Positions 53,851 to 63,303 of a stretch of 64,000 nucleotides of DNA are shown here, one piece after another. The notes under the pieces were generated by a model. The model ran no database searches and was not told where the DNA came from. It was given only the letters and a program-made list of their open reading frames with translations. Position numbers and translations under genes: made by a program. Origin of the DNA: Simkaniaceae bacterium (GTDB lineage Bacteria; Chlamydiota; Chlamydiia; Chlamydiales; Simkaniaceae); assembly GCA_018399055.1 (NCBI GenBank), contig CP073762.1, positions 558,001-622,000 on the forward strand, read 5' to 3'. Position 1 is the stretch's first letter. Every line of letters starts with the position of its first letter.

Positions 53851-53883
53851 GATTTAAAGATTTAATTATATTAAAAACAATAA

Positions 53884-54573
53884 CTAGTTGTCTTCTTGAA
53901 CTAGAAGGGGATAGGTGTCATCTTCAGTGACCTGGTCGAGGGCGATTCCTGCAAACCCCATGAATGCCAAGGAGATAAGGCCTGTCATGATAAAGGTCAA
54001 TCCCATCCCGCGAAGTCCCTTTGGGACATTCGAATAGGAGAGTTTTTCTCGGATGGCGGCGATGAGGAGGATGGCGACCCACCACCCTATCCCTGCGGCT
54101 GCTACGTAGACGAGGTTGGGAATAAAGGGATAGGCTCGCACTGTCGCAAAAAGGGAGGCTCCTAAAATCGCGCAGTTGACAGTGATGAGGGGAAGATACA
54201 TCCCTAGAGCTCGATAAAGGGCTGGAGCAAACTTGTCGATCACAATTTCGAGAACTTGGACAAAGGCTGCGATTACGGAGATATAGATAAGAAACTCGAG
54301 GAACCCCAGGTTGACTCCTTCAGTGGGAACGCCCAGGTGTCCTAGCCAAGAGAGGGCATTTTCACCCGTAATGTAGGTATGAACAAACCAATTAAGCACC
54401 CCGGAAATGGCCATGACAACGCAGACTGCCATTCCGAGTCCGTTGGCTGTTTTGATTTTGTTCGAGCAAGCGAGATAAGAACACATCCCAAGAAAATTAA
54501 AGAGAAGGATGTTTTGGATAAAAATAGACTGAATGGCGAGGCCTAATAGATTCAAGATGGAGTAGGGTCCCAT
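53884..54573 (-). CDS. nqrE: Na+-translocating NADH:quinone reductase subunit E
   Basis: A 229-residue, six-helix subunit. FIQNILLFNFLGMCSYLACSNKI includes the cysteine of the intramembrane iron site, and CAILGASLFATV continues the conserved pattern. It ends the nqrB-C-D-E unit, its start overlapping the nqrD stop by one base. nqrA and nqrF are not in the window; in Chlamydia they are also separate. Confidence 0.95.
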   Translation of the reverse strand: MGPYSILNLLGLAIQSIFIQNILLFNFLGMCSYLACSNKIKTANGLGMAVCVVMAISGVLNWFVHTYITGENALSWLGHLGVPTEGVNLGFLEFLIYISVIAAFVQVLEIVIDKFAPALYRALGMYLPLITVNCAILGASLFATVRAYPFIPNLVYVAAAGIGWWVAILLIAAIREKLSYSNVPKGLRGMGLTFIMTGLISLAFMGFAGIALDQVTEDDTYPLLVQEDN

Positions 54574-55211
54574 TATTCACCGTCCTCTTTTGCAATGATG
54601 TTTCGGACCCAAATCATTCCCCCAATAATAAAGAATGCGGAAGGAGCAAGTGCCATCAGGTTGGAATTCACGTAGGCATCAGGATGCTGCGGGGTGGCGT
54701 ACCATGCCAAGGGAATGATTTGAAAATCAAAAAGGGTTCCAAATCCAAAGAGTTCACGGATAAAACCCACTCCCAAAAGGATTAGAGCATATCCTGAAGC
54801 GGCTCCTAGTCCATCGATAAAGGCTGGAAGAGGGTGGCTATTTTTTGCCATGCCTTCTGCTCGTCCCATCACAAGGCAGTTAGTGATAATCAGCCCCACA
54901 AAGACAGAGAGTGTGAGCGACATTTCGTAAAAATAGGCTTTAAGGATTTGGTCGACGATGATGACAAAAAGAGAAATAATGGCAAGTTGCGCAATCATTC
55001 GAACACTTGAAGGAGTCCATTTGCGGATGAGTGAGACAAAGAGTGAGGCAAATCCCGTCACAAAAATTACCGAAATCCCCATAACAGCCGCAACACTTAA
55101 CTTAATCGTAACGGCCAGTGCGGAACAAATCCCTAAAATTGCTACAAGGATTTGGTTATTATTCCATAATTGATCCGTATAGTAGCGGCCAAGAGGGGGT
55201 TTTTTAACCAT
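54573..55211 (-). CDS. nqrD: Na+-translocating NADH:quinone reductase subunit D
   Basis: A 212-residue membrane subunit with about six hydrophobic segments. [21 protein letters not shown] at the start and [17 protein letters not shown] with the iron-site cysteine are conserved. The start ATG 55211 overlaps nqrC by eight bases. It pairs with NqrE to form the membrane iron centre. Confidence 0.95.
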   Translation of the reverse strand: MVKKPPLGRYYTDQLWNNNQILVAILGICSALAVTIKLSVAAVMGISVIFVTGFASLFVSLIRKWTPSSVRMIAQLAIISLFVIIVDQILKAYFYEMSLTLSVFVGLIITNCLVMGRAEGMAKNSHPLPAFIDGLGAASGYALILLGVGFIRELFGFGTLFDFQIIPLAWYATPQHPDAYVNSNLMALAPSAFFIIGGMIWVRNIIAKEDGE

Positions 55212-56067
55212 CGATTTTCACCTCTTGGTTGTGTGCACGAATAAGGAAGGGACGATAAGGAGCAAGCGAGGAGCGGAGGGCTTCGTTGACCCCCGTAACG
55301 GTAATGGAGGCTCCCGCAATTCCATCTACGGCGCTATCCGCCATAGGAGTTGTTCCAAGTGTTTCTTCCACGGTTGTTTTCACCACTTTAATTCCAAGGG
55401 GTGCTCTTTGAAAATTGGTTGATCCGTCGGGGTTTTTTTGGAAGATAGCTTTATCGAGAAATTGCTCTTGCCACTGCGGAAGGGCGATTTCACCTCCCAG
55501 CCCTGGAGTTTCTTTTTGATCATACCAAGTCATACCAAGTACGGTATCTCCATTTGCTTCAATCCCTAAATAACCATAGATGGCATCCCAAAGTCCATAT
55601 CCATTCACAGGAATAACATAACCATAGGGAGTAGAAGAAGGCGCGGCTTGTTTGACAATATAGATGAGTTTATAGGGGAGCTTCGAGTAGCCTAACTTTG
55701 CATGATCTAGCAGGTAATCTGTTTCATTCAAACCTGCTTCTGAAAATGTATAAAGCTTTCCTTGATCATCTGTAAGTCGAGTCAGAATTCGGGTCTCAAA
55801 CACCTCTAAGATTTCTTGATCTTTTGCTTTATTTATTTGCTTTCCATCGAGCAGGAAATACCCTTCATAATCTAAAATACGGGCAGCGAGAAGGAGTTGC
55901 TTGCTTCGGTAGAGTTCTTTCGCATTTTTCTGGGGAGTTTTTAATAATTCAGCGAGAATTGATAGGACTAGGGCGCATGCTGCGCAAAGAATTACAACAA
56001 AAATAAGGGTGCGGGTATTGCTAAATCCGGATTTTCTTTCTACCACGACATTTCCTTGTGAGTGCAT
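55204..56067 (-). CDS. nqrC: Na+-translocating NADH:quinone reductase subunit C
   Basis: A 287-residue protein with one N-terminal membrane helix ([20 protein letters not shown]) and a periplasmic FMN-binding domain. The covalent FMN site reads DGIAGASIT, with Ser254 where Thr is usual (SGATxT). [15 protein letters not shown] and GLGGEI are conserved. I start at ATG 56067; the gene overlaps nqrB by about 47 bases. Confidence 0.92.
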   Translation of the reverse strand: MHSQGNVVVERKSGFSNTRTLIFVVILCAACALVLSILAELLKTPQKNAKELYRSKQLLLAARILDYEGYFLLDGKQINKAKDQEILEVFETRILTRLTDDQGKLYTFSEAGLNETDYLLDHAKLGYSKLPYKLIYIVKQAAPSSTPYGYVIPVNGYGLWDAIYGYLGIEANGDTVLGMTWYDQKETPGLGGEIALPQWQEQFLDKAIFQKNPDGSTNFQRAPLGIKVVKTTVEETLGTTPMADSAVDGIAGASITVTGVNEALRSSLAPYRPFLIRAHNQEVKIDG

Positions 56068-57520
56068 AATGATCGATAAGTGGAGCAAAGACATTTCCAA
56101 ACAAAATGGCTAACATGACCCCCTCTGGAAAGGCAGGATTGATGGTCCGAATAACGATGACAAGAGCACCGCATAAGACCCCATAGACCCACTTTGCTCC
56201 TTTCATGTAGGGGGAAGAGACAGGATCGGTGGCCATAAAGACCAGTCCAAAGGCGAGGCTTCCCAAAAGGAGGTGTTTATAAGCGGGAAATGCATACTTT
56301 GCAGCATTAAAAGCCCCTTCGTGTGGTCCTAAGTGGAGGGCTCCCCATTCAAAAAGAAGAGCACAAAGGTAAGCGCCAGCTGCCATTCCAGCCATTGATC
56401 TCCATGACCCTATCCGTGTATAAATCAAAAGAAAAGCTCCTAAAAGGCAAGCTAGAATCGAGGTTTCTCCCATGGATCCAATACGATTCCCAAAGAAGAA
56501 ATTTCCATTAGTGAGTTGTCCTTGCCCGAAGCGGAGCTCGGCAAAACGAACGGTATCGGAATAGTTTTCAGGAGAAAGGCCTAGTCCTCCACCGCTCAAG
56601 GGGGAAGTGATAAATATTTTTCGTTCTTCTGGAGAGAGGGTTGAGTAGTCTGCTCCTTTTTTCCAAAATGACAGTTGGTGGTTAATGACCCGCTCTGTTT
56701 TCACCTCCTTCCCATAGTCCATTCCAATTGCATCGACATGGATCCGCTTAATATCAGGGCTGATGTTAAAGCGGTTGAGAGCTGAGGCTTGAGTAATGCC
56801 ATCGATCTCTCCGATGGTCTGGTTCATGGACAAAATGCTTTGTTGAATTTCAGTGGGATTTGTCCCCACCCATACAGGCCCCGTCATCTTTGTAGGGAAT
56901 GCAAAGAAGAGAAAGGCGCGACAGACAAGGGCAGGATTCAGGATATTCATTCCTGTGCCTCCGAAGAGCTCTTTTCCAATCACAACACCTGCAGAAACCC
57001 CAACGACAACCATCCAATAGGGAATTGTGGAAGGAAGAATTAGGGCAAATAACATTCCGGTGACAAGAAACCCTTCTGAAACTTCGTGACGACGGATCAC
57101 GGCAAAGAGAACTTCCCATGCACCTCCAACAGCATATGAGATGAACATGATGGGAAGGAATGCAATCAACCCCCGTTTTAGAATGGGCCAAAAGTGTGAT
57201 TTTCCAAAGGAGAAATAGCCTCCAAAAGTTTCTGAAGCCCTAATAAAGGAGTTCATAATTTCGATATCACCGTTTCCAAATACGTAGGCTTGCACACCAC
57301 TATTCCAAATCGCAACAAGGATACAGGGGACAAGAGCATAGACAACAACCATCATCCATCTTTTAAGATCAATGATGTCGCGAATGTGTGGGCCACGTGT
57401 TGTTCTAATCGGCACTTCATAGAAAAAAGTGTCGAGCGCATTCACAAGAGGACGGAAGCGGGAAAGGCGCGCTCCCTCCTCTGTCAAACGAAGATGAAAA
57501 TCTAAAACTTTTCGTAGCAT
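56021..57520 (-). CDS. nqrB: Na+-translocating NADH:quinone reductase subunit B
   Basis: A 499-residue membrane subunit with about ten helices. VPIRTTRGPHIRDIIDLKRWM near the N-terminus and GKELFGGTGMNILNPALVCRAFLFFAFP are conserved. The FMN acceptor region reads DGITQASALNRF with Ser246 at the usual Thr position. ATG 57520 gives the normal length; the open frame extends 60 codons upstream with no conserved sequence. Divergent from the AsmA-like gene. Confidence 0.94.
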   Translation of the reverse strand: MLRKVLDFHLRLTEEGARLSRFRPLVNALDTFFYEVPIRTTRGPHIRDIIDLKRWMMVVVYALVPCILVAIWNSGVQAYVFGNGDIEIMNSFIRASETFGGYFSFGKSHFWPILKRGLIAFLPIMFISYAVGGAWEVLFAVIRRHEVSEGFLVTGMLFALILPSTIPYWMVVVGVSAGVVIGKELFGGTGMNILNPALVCRAFLFFAFPTKMTGPVWVGTNPTEIQQSILSMNQTIGEIDGITQASALNRFNISPDIKRIHVDAIGMDYGKEVKTERVINHQLSFWKKGADYSTLSPEERKIFITSPLSGGGLGLSPENYSDTVRFAELRFGQGQLTNGNFFFGNRIGSMGETSILACLLGAFLLIYTRIGSWRSMAGMAAGAYLCALLFEWGALHLGPHEGAFNAAKYAFPAYKHLLLGSLAFGLVFMATDPVSSPYMKGAKWVYGVLCGALVIVIRTINPAFPEGVMLAILFGNVFAPLIDHYALTRKCRGRKKIRI

Positions 57521-57605
57521 TCCATCATAATGTAGAAAAAGAAGTTTTTCCTCTATTTTTTTTGCCTTTTCCTTTACGATTGGGTAGGAAAAATAAGGAT
57601 GTTTT

Positions 57606-60600
57606 GTGCGAAAGAAAGCGCTGATTTGGTTTATCTCCCTTTTTATGGTTCTACTTGCCTTTGGGGTGGGGCATCGTTCGCTCATTTGCTTTGGAGCCAA
57701 ATCCTATTTGTCAACGCGCCTTCCAAAAGGAGGGAGTCTTAACTTTTCTTATGATCGTGCGCGCTTGCATGAAGGGCAGCTAGTTCTTCATGATGTGATG
57801 GTAATAAGAAAAGAGGGAAAGGGGAGTCCTGCCTTTAATGTTAAGATTGATGACTTAAAGGTTTCCTTCAAGATTCAAGTGTTTCCGTTTAGATTTTCTC
57901 CGAAAGTGATCATGGATCATCCTCAAGTGGCTTTGATGGTTGGTGGATTCAAGGAGCCAAAAAAGAAAAAGGGCTTCTATGACACTCTCGATAAAATCTT
58001 TTTCAGAACTCCCGTGAAAGTGCGCTCGGGAGAATTTGTTTTTGGTGATCAGGTTGCTAAAGTAACATTTGAATGCCCTGAAGAAGGGAAGAAAGGATTT
58101 CTGAAAATTAGCAAAGAAGCAGGAGAAACGCCTTTTATTGCCACCTTTTCAAAAGAAGAAAAACAGCTGCACTTTGACCTTAATTTCGATCATCTTGATA
58201 CTGTTTGGGCGTTTGAGATTGGTCGGTTTTTTCTTCCGTCGCTACAAAATGACATGGAAGTTAAAAAGGGGGAGCTTAATGGAACAGTTGAGCTTGCATT
58301 ATCTGCACCCAAACAAATCGAATACATAAAGTACTCTTTAGGGCTCAAAGAGTTTGCATTTTCCCATCAGCAGTATGGGTTAGACATGAGCCTTCATCAC
58401 TTGACCTGGAAAGAACACTTCAATTCTAATGATGAGATAAAGGGCTGGGAATCCCATCCGTTTTTTGAAAATCTATGGCCTTATTTTGTAGGTGAGGGGG
58501 AAGTTGCGGGCCTTCATGCAACTCTTGACCATCCTAAAAACGATGAAGTGTGGGGGGCAGTTGACGTCAATGGGTCCCTCCGATTTAGCCATTTGAATGC
58601 CCCACTTATGGAATTCCATGGGCTCTTTCATCGGAAGGGCAAGGAAGTTCCTTTTCATCTGGTGGGAGAAGGAATAATCGAAGACAATACCACTTGGAAG
58701 ATCGCATTTGATGCGCGTTTTTTTGCTGAAGAAGAAATTGGAGCATTTATTGCGCTGACATCAAAAGGCGGTGGAAAATTTGTCGTTGAGGGCGAGGGGA
58801 GATCTCTTGCTCCTGATCAGCTTACCCTCTTTCAACATTTCGTTGGAGCGCATATTCCGTCAGTTGAAAAGGTCCTAATCGATCAAGGGACCTTCGATGG
58901 AAAAGCAGTTGGGTGGATTGAAGGTAAAAAGCTCACTCGGTGTGAAATTGTCGACTTCAAAGCAACCCAGGTAGTAGGAAGTATTCATGGCAAGGATCTT
59001 CATTGGAAGGGGAGTGAGATTTTTGGGAAAGGAGAGTTTGATTTTTCGACCCCAGATTTTTTTGATGGGACGCATTGGGAAGTTAAAGTCGTAGGGGGGG
59101 AGTGTAGTATTCAAAAGCGGAAGGTTGAAGGGATTGATCTCTTAGTTGCGATGCATGATCAATATCTTAAACCCTCTACCCTGACTTGTAATTACGAAGG
59201 GATTGATGGAAAATTTGCTTTTGAAGGGCTCTATTCTCATCTGAATATTAATGTCGATATCCTTCTTCACCCCGAGAGACTAGCCGAACTTTTACAGGTT
59301 CAAAAGCCAAAAAACATGTCAGAGCCTGTAGCTCTAGATCTTGATATGAAACTCAAGACTGTTGATGCTCGTTTAGGTGTTGAAGGAAGCTTAGGTTTTT
59401 TGAGAGAGGGTGAAAAAGATGATATCATTGAGTTTGGGTGGAATTGGGATTTAGAAAGATTTGTACTTGGAGAGTATCTTTCAAGCTTAGAACTAGGATG
59501 GTTCCATGCTGAAAAGATTTCAGCTCGGACGCTTAACCTTCCTTTGATGATCTGGCATCGAGATTTTCGAGGAAGAGGATCGCTTGGGATTGAAGGGACA
59601 TTTAATTCTCGAGCGGTTGAATTTAGTATTGATCCAACAGATCTAAAGTATGAATCAAAAGCCATCGATATTATGCCAAGAGGAAACGGGGACGAAAAGG
59701 CTCCCAACTGCAATTTCTTCTTGGATTTCGAAAGAGGAACTTGGCGGGGTAAAATTCCTCTAAAAAATGCTCAGCTTCAAGAACACTCATTTGGCCTCAT
59801 GTTTGATTCCTTCACTTCAGAAGTGGACTTGGAAGGAACAGAGTTTTTGTTTCAAAATGTCGATGCGGTAGCGGATGGTGTTCACTTTCAAGCAGAAATA
59901 GCTGTTGATTTTGCTCGCGCAGGTCGCAACGAACTCACGATAAACACCTATGCAATTGATGGAGAGGCTAAAGATGTTCTCACCTTTCTCAATCATTTTG
60001 AGTCTTTTCGAGGTGTTGAACTTCCCCTGACAGGAGCGATAAAAAGCGGGCCTGGAGATATGCATCTCCACGCATATATTGGAGATGTAGAAGAGCTTTT
60101 AGAGTGGCGGATTGCGCTTCATCTGAGGGATGGACAATACCCATTTTCAGAGAGTTTTGGTTTCGAGAATTTATCAGGAAATCTTTACTATTCTGCAGAG
60201 GATGAGCGGTTCAAAATTGAGGAGGTTGCTGGAGATCTTACCTTGACTGCGGGGAATGTTCCCAAGTCTTATTCTTTGAATGTTCCAGTACTAGAGCTCG
60301 ATGCGAAAGAGGGGATTCTGATTTATGATTGCAGGCTTGAAGCACCTACTTATGAAATCTGTCGGGTTGTTGGAAGGGGGGCCCAGGAAGGGGAAGAGTT
60401 TTGTTTTCATATCGATACAGGGCGTACACGCTTCTTTGGTGCACGGGTGGAGGTGGATACTCTAGCCTTTCATGAAGGGTTTTTAAGCCGTGCAAGTGTT
60501 GCAACGAAGCTATCCGCTCTTGATTTGGTTCACCATCTAGATTTCCTCAATTCTGCAGGGCTTCTTCCTATTAAGGAAGAGACGTTAGATGAGATGCGTG

Positions 60601-62624
60601 GTCCCCATGTTGAGGGGGAGCTAGAGTTTAGCTTTTTATTTAATAGAAAAGAAGAGACCTTCTCTTTTGATGCGAAGAGCTCTAGCCTTAGAATGGGATC
60701 AATTAATCTCGATCATCTTCTCGTGCATGGTCAAAGGAGGGGTGATCGCTTTGCTTTAGACCGTTTTGAAGCGGGTTCATTAAAGATTCATGCGACGATG
60801 GTCAGAGAAGAGGAGCGGTGGCACCTTCCCGATTTAGAAGTGCTTTGGAAGAAGAGTTTTTTAAAGAGCGGTATTGTGACTTTTGAGGAGCAAGAGAGGC
60901 GCCTTCATGTTCCTCTTGAGGGACTCCGACTTGACTTAGAGGAGATTGCAACTCTCTTCCCCCATACCGAATTTGACTGGGATTATCTGAAAGGAATCCT
61001 TTTTGCAAAAGGGGGATTTACGTTTGACTTTTCTAGAGGATGGAAAGATTGGACTTTTGATTCAGAGCTGCATTGTGTGGGTGAAGAGTTTGGAAAAGGA
61101 CGCCTTAGGGTAGAGAGTCCGGAGGCTCTTCGTGTTTCGTATAATCCACAAGATGGATTTTCCTTAAACCAAGCAGACTTTAACTTCCTTCACCCGCGGT
61201 CGAATCAACTGTGGGCAAAATGTCATTTTGATCGGTTAGGATATAGAGGCGGAACTCTTAAAGGAGAGGGAGCTAAACTTATTGTTCCTCCAGAAATGGT
61301 CCATTTTATTGGGCAGACACACTCTCTTCCCCATTTGGGATACGAGGAGGAGAGAATGATTGTTTTTGATTATCCCATTGAGTGGGAGAATCAAATAGAA
61401 GCATCCCTTGATTTTGAGCTTGGTGAATCTTCCACGGCTAGCGGGTATTTAAAAGAAGGGTACTATTGGGTAGGGGATAAAGCGTGGTATTTAAGTAGCT
61501 GCTCCTTTTCCTACGAAAAAGAAACTTTAACCGTTAATGTGAATACGCTGTATGACGATCTCCCTTTCGACCTAAGAGCTGATCTCTCATTTCAACCTCA
61601 CTTCACCTCCCGTTTTGTGATTCAAGAAACCTGCAATGACCAGCGTGGAGAACAGCCACTTGTGATTCAAACAGATTGGAATGAAAACGAGGGATTTTTC
61701 ATTCAAAGCATGGATGGGGCGGTGTGCGGTCTTGACTTTTCATTTCACCATAATCCAAAAGAGTCTTTCTTGGATAAGATGGCGCTCACAGGACAGTTAA
61801 AAGTAAATGTCCCTAAATTAGCTCAGTTGATGCCAGAAGAAATACGAAATACGGTATCTGAATTTGAGATTGGAAAAGGATATGAGCTCAGTGGAGACTT
61901 AGTGATTTCCAAGACTCAGTTTGATGAGAGTCATTTTTCGGGATATCTTAAGGGGAAGAAATTTCAATTGATGGGATCTCTCATGGGGACACTTATGAGT
62001 GAAATTGATATTCGCCCTGATCATATCGAACTCGATCACTTTACAATTAGTGATTCCTCTGGAATGTTTGCAATAGAATCCATCCGTATGATGAAAAAGT
62101 CTAATGAAGAGTGGGAACTTAATATTCCTGAAGTTGTGATTACCGATTTCCGTCCCAGTCTTTTGAAGAAGATTGGAAAGTATCCGACTCGAATCAAACC
62201 TCTGACCATTCGAGAATTGCGGGCCAATAACATTCGAGGAATCATCGGCAACGCTTCAAGCTTTGTCGGCAAAGGAAACCTTAATTTTATCAATACCTTT
62301 AAAAGAGACTACCACATCCTCGATATCCCCTTTGAAATCTTGGGACGATTGGGGCTCGATATGGGACTTCTCGTTCCCATTCGAGGAGAAATAGAATATG
62401 TGATCGTAGACGGTAGGGTCTATTTTACAGAACTTAAATCTAGCTACAGTGAAGGTAAGCGTTCACAATTTTACCTTTCGCCGATTGAACACTCCTATAT
62501 AGACTTTGATGGGAATATCAATGTGAATATTAAGATGAAGCAGTATGTTCTCCTCAAAGTGACAGAACCCTTTACGCTATCGATCGGGGGAACCTTTGAG
62601 AATCCGAAGTACGGCTTGCGTTAA
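57606..62624 (+). CDS. Giant AsmA/TamB-like envelope protein
   Basis: A 1672-residue protein starting at GTG 57606. An N-terminal helix (ALIWFISLFMVLLAFGVG, residues 5-22) anchors it in the inner membrane. The rest is a very long series of beta-strand repeats with alternating hydrophobic residues. The opening RLPKGGSLNFSYDRARLHEGQLVLHDV and the C-terminal LRANNIRGIIGNASSFVGKGNLNFINTFKR and GGTFENPKYGLR resemble AsmA-like C-terminal domains. Such proteins form grooves that carry phospholipid between membranes. Chlamydiae lack the Tam assembly partner in usual form. Its stop overlaps the ComF-like start. Confidence 0.75.
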   Translation: MRKKALIWFISLFMVLLAFGVGHRSLICFGAKSYLSTRLPKGGSLNFSYDRARLHEGQLVLHDVMVIRKEGKGSPAFNVKIDDLKVSFKIQVFPFRFSPKVIMDHPQVALMVGGFKEPKKKKGFYDTLDKIFFRTPVKVRSGEFVFGDQVAKVTFECPEEGKKGFLKISKEAGETPFIATFSKEEKQLHFDLNFDHLDTVWAFEIGRFFLPSLQNDMEVKKGELNGTVELALSAPKQIEYIKYSLGLKEFAFSHQQYGLDMSLHHLTWKEHFNSNDEIKGWESHPFFENLWPYFVGEGEVAGLHATLDHPKNDEVWGAVDVNGSLRFSHLNAPLMEFHGLFHRKGKEVPFHLVGEGIIEDNTTWKIAFDARFFAEEEIGAFIALTSKGGGKFVVEGEGRSLAPDQLTLFQHFVGAHIPSVEKVLIDQGTFDGKAVGWIEGKKLTRCEIVDFKATQVVGSIHGKDLHWKGSEIFGKGEFDFSTPDFFDGTHWEVKVVGGECSIQKRKVEGIDLLVAMHDQYLKPSTLTCNYEGIDGKFAFEGLYSHLNINVDILLHPERLAELLQVQKPKNMSEPVALDLDMKLKTVDARLGVEGSLGFLREGEKDDIIEFGWNWDLERFVLGEYLSSLELGWFHAEKISARTLNLPLMIWHRDFRGRGSLGIEGTFNSRAVEFSIDPTDLKYESKAIDIMPRGNGDEKAPNCNFFLDFERGTWRGKIPLKNAQLQEHSFGLMFDSFTSEVDLEGTEFLFQNVDAVADGVHFQAEIAVDFARAGRNELTINTYAIDGEAKDVLTFLNHFESFRGVELPLTGAIKSGPGDMHLHAYIGDVEELLEWRIALHLRDGQYPFSESFGFENLSGNLYYSAEDERFKIEEVAGDLTLTAGNVPKSYSLNVPVLELDAKEGILIYDCRLEAPTYEICRVVGRGAQEGEEFCFHIDTGRTRFFGARVEVDTLAFHEGFLSRASVATKLSALDLVHHLDFLNSAGLLPIKEETLDEMRGPHVEGELEFSFLFNRKEETFSFDAKSSSLRMGSINLDHLLVHGQRRGDRFALDRFEAGSLKIHATMVREEERWHLPDLEVLWKKSFLKSGIVTFEEQERRLHVPLEGLRLDLEEIATLFPHTEFDWDYLKGILFAKGGFTFDFSRGWKDWTFDSELHCVGEEFGKGRLRVESPEALRVSYNPQDGFSLNQADFNFLHPRSNQLWAKCHFDRLGYRGGTLKGEGAKLIVPPEMVHFIGQTHSLPHLGYEEERMIVFDYPIEWENQIEASLDFELGESSTASGYLKEGYYWVGDKAWYLSSCSFSYEKETLTVNVNTLYDDLPFDLRADLSFQPHFTSRFVIQETCNDQRGEQPLVIQTDWNENEGFFIQSMDGAVCGLDFSFHHNPKESFLDKMALTGQLKVNVPKLAQLMPEEIRNTVSEFEIGKGYELSGDLVISKTQFDESHFSGYLKGKKFQLMGSLMGTLMSEIDIRPDHIELDHFTISDSSGMFAIESIRMMKKSNEEWELNIPEVVITDFRPSLLKKIGKYPTRIKPLTIRELRANNIRGIIGNASSFVGKGNLNFINTFKRDYHILDIPFEILGRLGLDMGLLVPIRGEIEYVIVDGRVYFTELKSSYSEGKRSQFYLSPIEHSYIDFDGNINVNIKMKQYVLLKVTEPFTLSIGGTFENPKYGLR

Positions 62625-63192
62625 CGCTATTCTCCATTTCTTTTATCCGTCTTACTGCCTTCATTGCGATGGATCGCTTGCAAAAAAACATCACCTCCTC
62701 TGCTCCACGTGTTTTGAATTGATCGAATGGATTCGTCCAAGCGAGCGGTGCACCTATTGCGCCGGTCCCTCCCCCTGCGCACCATGCAAAGGTTTCCCCC
62801 GCCCTCTTCGTCCTCATCTCTCCCTTTTTGAAGGGTGCGGCCCTATCCTGTCTCTCTACTACCACTTTCTCAAAACCAAGCAAGGGAAGGATCTTGCCTC
62901 CTTTCTTCTTCTCGCGCTGAGTCGCTCCTCCTTCTCTATTCCTGATGCAGTGGTTCCAAACACCAACAAGCTCTTTCCTAAAAAGGAGCCCTCCTACCTT
63001 TTAGCAAGGAGCCTAGCGCGCCTTCTGAAGCGTCCCTGCCTTCTTCCTGGCCCAGCCCTCCAAGACAAGTCTGTCCTTCTCATCACCGATGTTCTCTATG
63101 ATCCTAGAGTGCTTCTAGAGATGAAACGACACTTAAAAGGGTATTTCCCAAGGAAAATCACCTCTTTCGTTCTAATCGATTACAGAGCGTAA
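62596..63192 (+). CDS. ComF-like phosphoribosyltransferase-family protein, degenerate
   Basis: A 198-residue ComF-family protein. The N-terminal zinc-finger pairs YCLHC...LCSTC and CTYC...CAPC are clear. The phosphoribosyltransferase core is weakly kept: KSVLLITDVLYDPRVLLEM lies where the PRPP loop (DDVxTTGxT) should be, so PRPP binding is doubtful. The TTG start at 62596 follows GGGGG by five bases and overlaps the previous gene by 29. ComF proteins take part in DNA uptake. Confidence 0.75.
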   Translation: MRIRSTACVNAILHFFYPSYCLHCDGSLAKKHHLLCSTCFELIEWIRPSERCTYCAGPSPCAPCKGFPRPLRPHLSLFEGCGPILSLYYHFLKTKQGKDLASFLLLALSRSSFSIPDAVVPNTNKLFPKKEPSYLLARSLARLLKRPCLLPGPALQDKSVLLITDVLYDPRVLLEMKRHLKGYFPRKITSFVLIDYRA

Positions 63193-63303
63193 TGCCTAAT
63201 TCAAGAAATTAATTAATAGTTTTTATGCTGGATCTAATCTGTTGGAAACTGTTAGTATATCCGCACAATTTTGAAGTAAAATGGAAGATTTTTTGTGGAA
63301 AAT

